Shown: positions 62,407 to 64,000 of the stretch, piece after piece | Layout: each line of letters begins with the position of its first letter | How positions within the stretch are numbered: position 1 is the stretch's first letter | IMG/VR virus record: IMGVR_UViG_3300043395_002349 | Location: 1-64,000 of that record | Length of the DNA: 64,000 nucleotides | Direction: 5' to 3' (one strand) | Source of the DNA: a virus | Notes under the pieces: model-generated | What the model saw: only the letters and a program-made list of their open reading frames with translations | The model's database searches: none | What the model was told of the DNA's origin: nothing | Made by a program: the position numbers and the translations under genes

Positions 62407-63513
62407 TTATTTAACAATTTCAAACGTTCCTATTTCAAAATATTCTTGATTATGATCATCAATTGATTTAACAAACAATGTGTATGTTCTTCCTTCTTCC
62501 CAATTTGTAAAATTAAGTTTTATAATATTATTGTATTGTCCCTTAATAACCCTAGTATTTACAGAATATGGTATAATATATTCACCAGTAATTGTATCCA
62601 TTATGGCGTAATAAGATTCATCTGGTAAATAATATTTTCTTTGATATGCAAATGTAGAATTAAATTGTTTTACTGGATATAATTCTCTTGCATCAATTTT
62701 TATACTTACAGTTTGTCCTTTATAATAAGATGTTTTTAAATTTGGTGAATAACAACGATATACAACATCATATGAAGAACTTGCTGCAAAATCTAAAATG
62801 TTTTCTAAATCACCAGGAGTATCTAATTCACCATAACTTATAACTAATTTTGGATGATATATTGTATTTGATTCTTTTGAAAATATTTTTAATGAACCAT
62901 AGTCTACGGTATCATTTTCTAAACTTCCACTAAATTTAATAATCAATCCGTTATTTTCATATGAACCACTATTCCAATTTCTAATAAAATCGGTTATATC
63001 TAATTTTATATCTTCTAATGTATAATTAAAATCTTGAGTAGTTACTGATTCGGTATACCAAGCACCACCCAATCCATCCCAACTACCGGTAACTCCTGTA
63101 CTATAAGATGCTGTAATTCCATCCATTGTATTATACCAATGAGTAGATGTATTATCACCATTTCTATAATACCAGCTAGTACCATTTGTAGTTAAATTAT
63201 CAAAACGCGTACCGGTTCCCATTTCCCAACTACCACTAATAGCATATGCTTCTATACTAAATTTAGCTGGTATTTCATTTGCTTCAGTAATTTTTAATTC
63301 TAATGATGCTGTAAATGTATTTGCATCTATTGTTCCATCTACTAAACTTTTTGATATATTATTTAAATCAAATTGAATTAATATTCTACTATTATCTCTG
63401 GTATCACCATAATATACCTTAGATATTTCTAATATTTCATCTATACCTGTATTTTGATAAGGTTGTTGTAGGTAAATACTTGCATCTTTGGATGCTGTAT
63501 AAAATAGTATCAT
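62407..63513 (-). CDS. DNRLRE/CBM96-like virion protein, 368 aa
   Basis: The N-terminal 230 residues match a DNRLRE-type beta domain: ASKDASIYLQQPYQNTGIDE, NSRILIQFDLNNIS, KLDITDFIRNWNSGSYENNG and PKLVISYGEL. Such domains mediate surface or carbohydrate attachment in bacterial extracellular proteins and occur in phage tail proteins. The C-terminal 130 residues (YYKGQTVSIKIDARELYPVK, NIIKLNFTNWEEGRTYTLF) form another beta domain. TAATG overlap with the gp6-like gene upstream. No enzyme motif is seen, so a structural or binding role in the baseplate or tail is likely. Confidence 0.75.
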   Translation of the reverse strand: MILFYTASKDASIYLQQPYQNTGIDEILEISKVYYGDTRDNSRILIQFDLNNISKSLVDGTIDANTFTASLELKITEANEIPAKFSIEAYAISGSWEMGTGTRFDNLTTNGTSWYYRNGDNTSTHWYNTMDGITASYSTGVTGSWDGLGGAWYTESVTTQDFNYTLEDIKLDITDFIRNWNSGSYENNGLIIKFSGSLENDTVDYGSLKIFSKESNTIYHPKLVISYGELDTPGDLENILDFAASSSYDVVYRCYSPNLKTSYYKGQTVSIKIDARELYPVKQFNSTFAYQRKYYLPDESYYAIMDTITGEYIIPYSVNTRVIKGQYNNIIKLNFTNWEEGRTYTLFVKSIDDHNQEYFEIGTFEIVK

Positions 63514-64000
63514 TATAATGCTCTCCCTTTAATATCTTTGTTAGGAAATTTAAGTTCAAAAATAGAAGGGTCTAATGATGGATAAACTATTTTGTTTTTA
63601 GTTGCCTCTTTAATATCATATGAATATAGAGAATATCCACTACTTGTACCATCACCACATATATTATATATTTCAACTTTAGGCACCGAAGCAACTCCTT
63701 CAACGTTTGCAATTTCTAATTCTATTTCACTAATATTAATTGTTTGATTTATTTTTCTATTATAAACATTAAAATAATTTGTAATTGCTTGAATACAATT
63801 TAAAAGAACTTCTCTTTTATTGTAATTTGTATATGTTGTAATTTCAAAATCCACACCAATGTTAATAATAAACCCGTCTAATATATTAATAGCATCAGTA
63901 ACCATTCTATATTCATTCAAATATGTTTTTAAATTTTGTTTTGTCAATGTATTTGCCTGAACTAATTTTGCATTTGAATCATAACTTAATATGTACATAT
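63513..64000 (-). CDS. Baseplate wedge protein gp6-like, 5' end cut by window edge
   Basis: The frame is open to the window edge; the Met at 63996-63998 is probably internal. The visible 161 residues match the C-terminal part of T4 gp6/baseplate J-like proteins: TKQNLKTYLNEYRMVTDAI, ILDGFIINIGVDFEI, CIQAITNYFNVYNRKIN and ISEIELEIANVEGVASVPK. gp6 forms the continuous ring of the inner baseplate. The N-terminal domains cannot be assessed. Position at the head of the structural block fits. Confidence 0.88.
   Translation of the reverse strand, partial: MYILSYDSNAKLVQANTLTKQNLKTYLNEYRMVTDAINILDGFIINIGVDFEITTYTNYNKREVLLNCIQAITNYFNVYNRKINQTINISEIELEIANVEGVASVPKVEIYNICGDGTSSGYSLYSYDIKEATKNKIVYPSLDPSIFELKFPNKDIKGRAL

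Noticed and set aside
1-64000. Rightward genes, tRNAs, CRISPR arrays, integrase or transposase
   Set aside because: All plus-strand ORFs are short and antisense to convincing genes. No cloverleaf with CCA end, no regularly spaced direct repeats, and no recombinase motifs were seen. tRNA detection by eye is weak, so a structure search would be needed to exclude one fully.

Overview
The window is a gene-dense, roughly 70% AT segment of a large tailed phage with a contractile-tail, T4-like virion plan. Every gene I accept lies on the minus strand, so transcription runs from high to low coordinates. Recognisable T4-type parts are a portal protein (cut by the left edge), the large terminase, the C-terminal end of a gp6-like baseplate wedge protein (cut by the right edge), a run of large tail/baseplate proteins, an Mre11/Rad50 (gp47/gp46) recombination ATPase and a gp61/DnaG-type primase. 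Start codons are almost never preceded by a Shine-Dalgarno sequence. With the high AT content this fits a host in the Bacteroidota (for example a flavobacterium), but that is an inference. I saw no tRNA, CRISPR array, integrase or insertion sequence, and no gene-free gap exceeds about 75 bases.

Layout in the direction of transcription. (1) 64000-51110 holds virion structure: gp6 end, DNRLRE-like protein, coiled-coil protein, two large baseplate/tail proteins (409 and 1688 aa), three smaller structural proteins, one glycosyltransferase-like protein, and a clear rho-independent terminator at 53091-53112. (2) 51072-44423 holds DNA metabolism: a T7-type Holliday-junction endonuclease I, a very compact C-family (DnaE-like) DNA polymerase without a PHP domain, a primase, and a fused SbcD-SbcC protein. 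(3) 44411-38238 holds two 2OG-Fe(II) oxygenases, a 1487-aa repeat-rich tail fibre with a C-terminal S74 chaperone domain, and a small unknown gene. (4) 38229-9588 is a cassette of about 32 tightly overlapping genes for glycan synthesis. (5) 9564-1 holds a 1570-aa polyvalent protein, two unknown proteins, the large terminase, a small head-region protein and the portal.

The cassette is the striking part. It encodes ten putative glycosyltransferases: five paralogues of one GT-B-like family, three GT7 enzymes each interrupted by a LamG lectin domain, one GT2/GT92-like and one GT4-like. It also encodes four NAD-dependent sugar epimerases/dehydratases, RmlC, a compact DegT-type aminotransferase, a split E1-alpha/E1-beta thiamine-diphosphate enzyme, two radical SAM proteins, a methyltransferase, three SGNH hydrolase-like proteins and three 2OG-Fe(II) oxygenases. 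Neighbouring genes usually overlap by TAATG or ATGA. It sits directly downstream of the tail-fibre gene, and I find no start-proximal motif of the kind seen at other transcription units. I infer co-expression with virion proteins, and that the phage makes an unusual modified sugar and attaches it to its own (possibly hydroxylated) virion proteins. Modification of host surface glycans is the main alternative.

A recurrent 9-base element, TATAAATAT on the plus strand (ATATTTATA in the sense of transcription), lies a few to some 25 bases upstream of at least ten start codons outside the cassette. It is a candidate phage promoter or leader signal.
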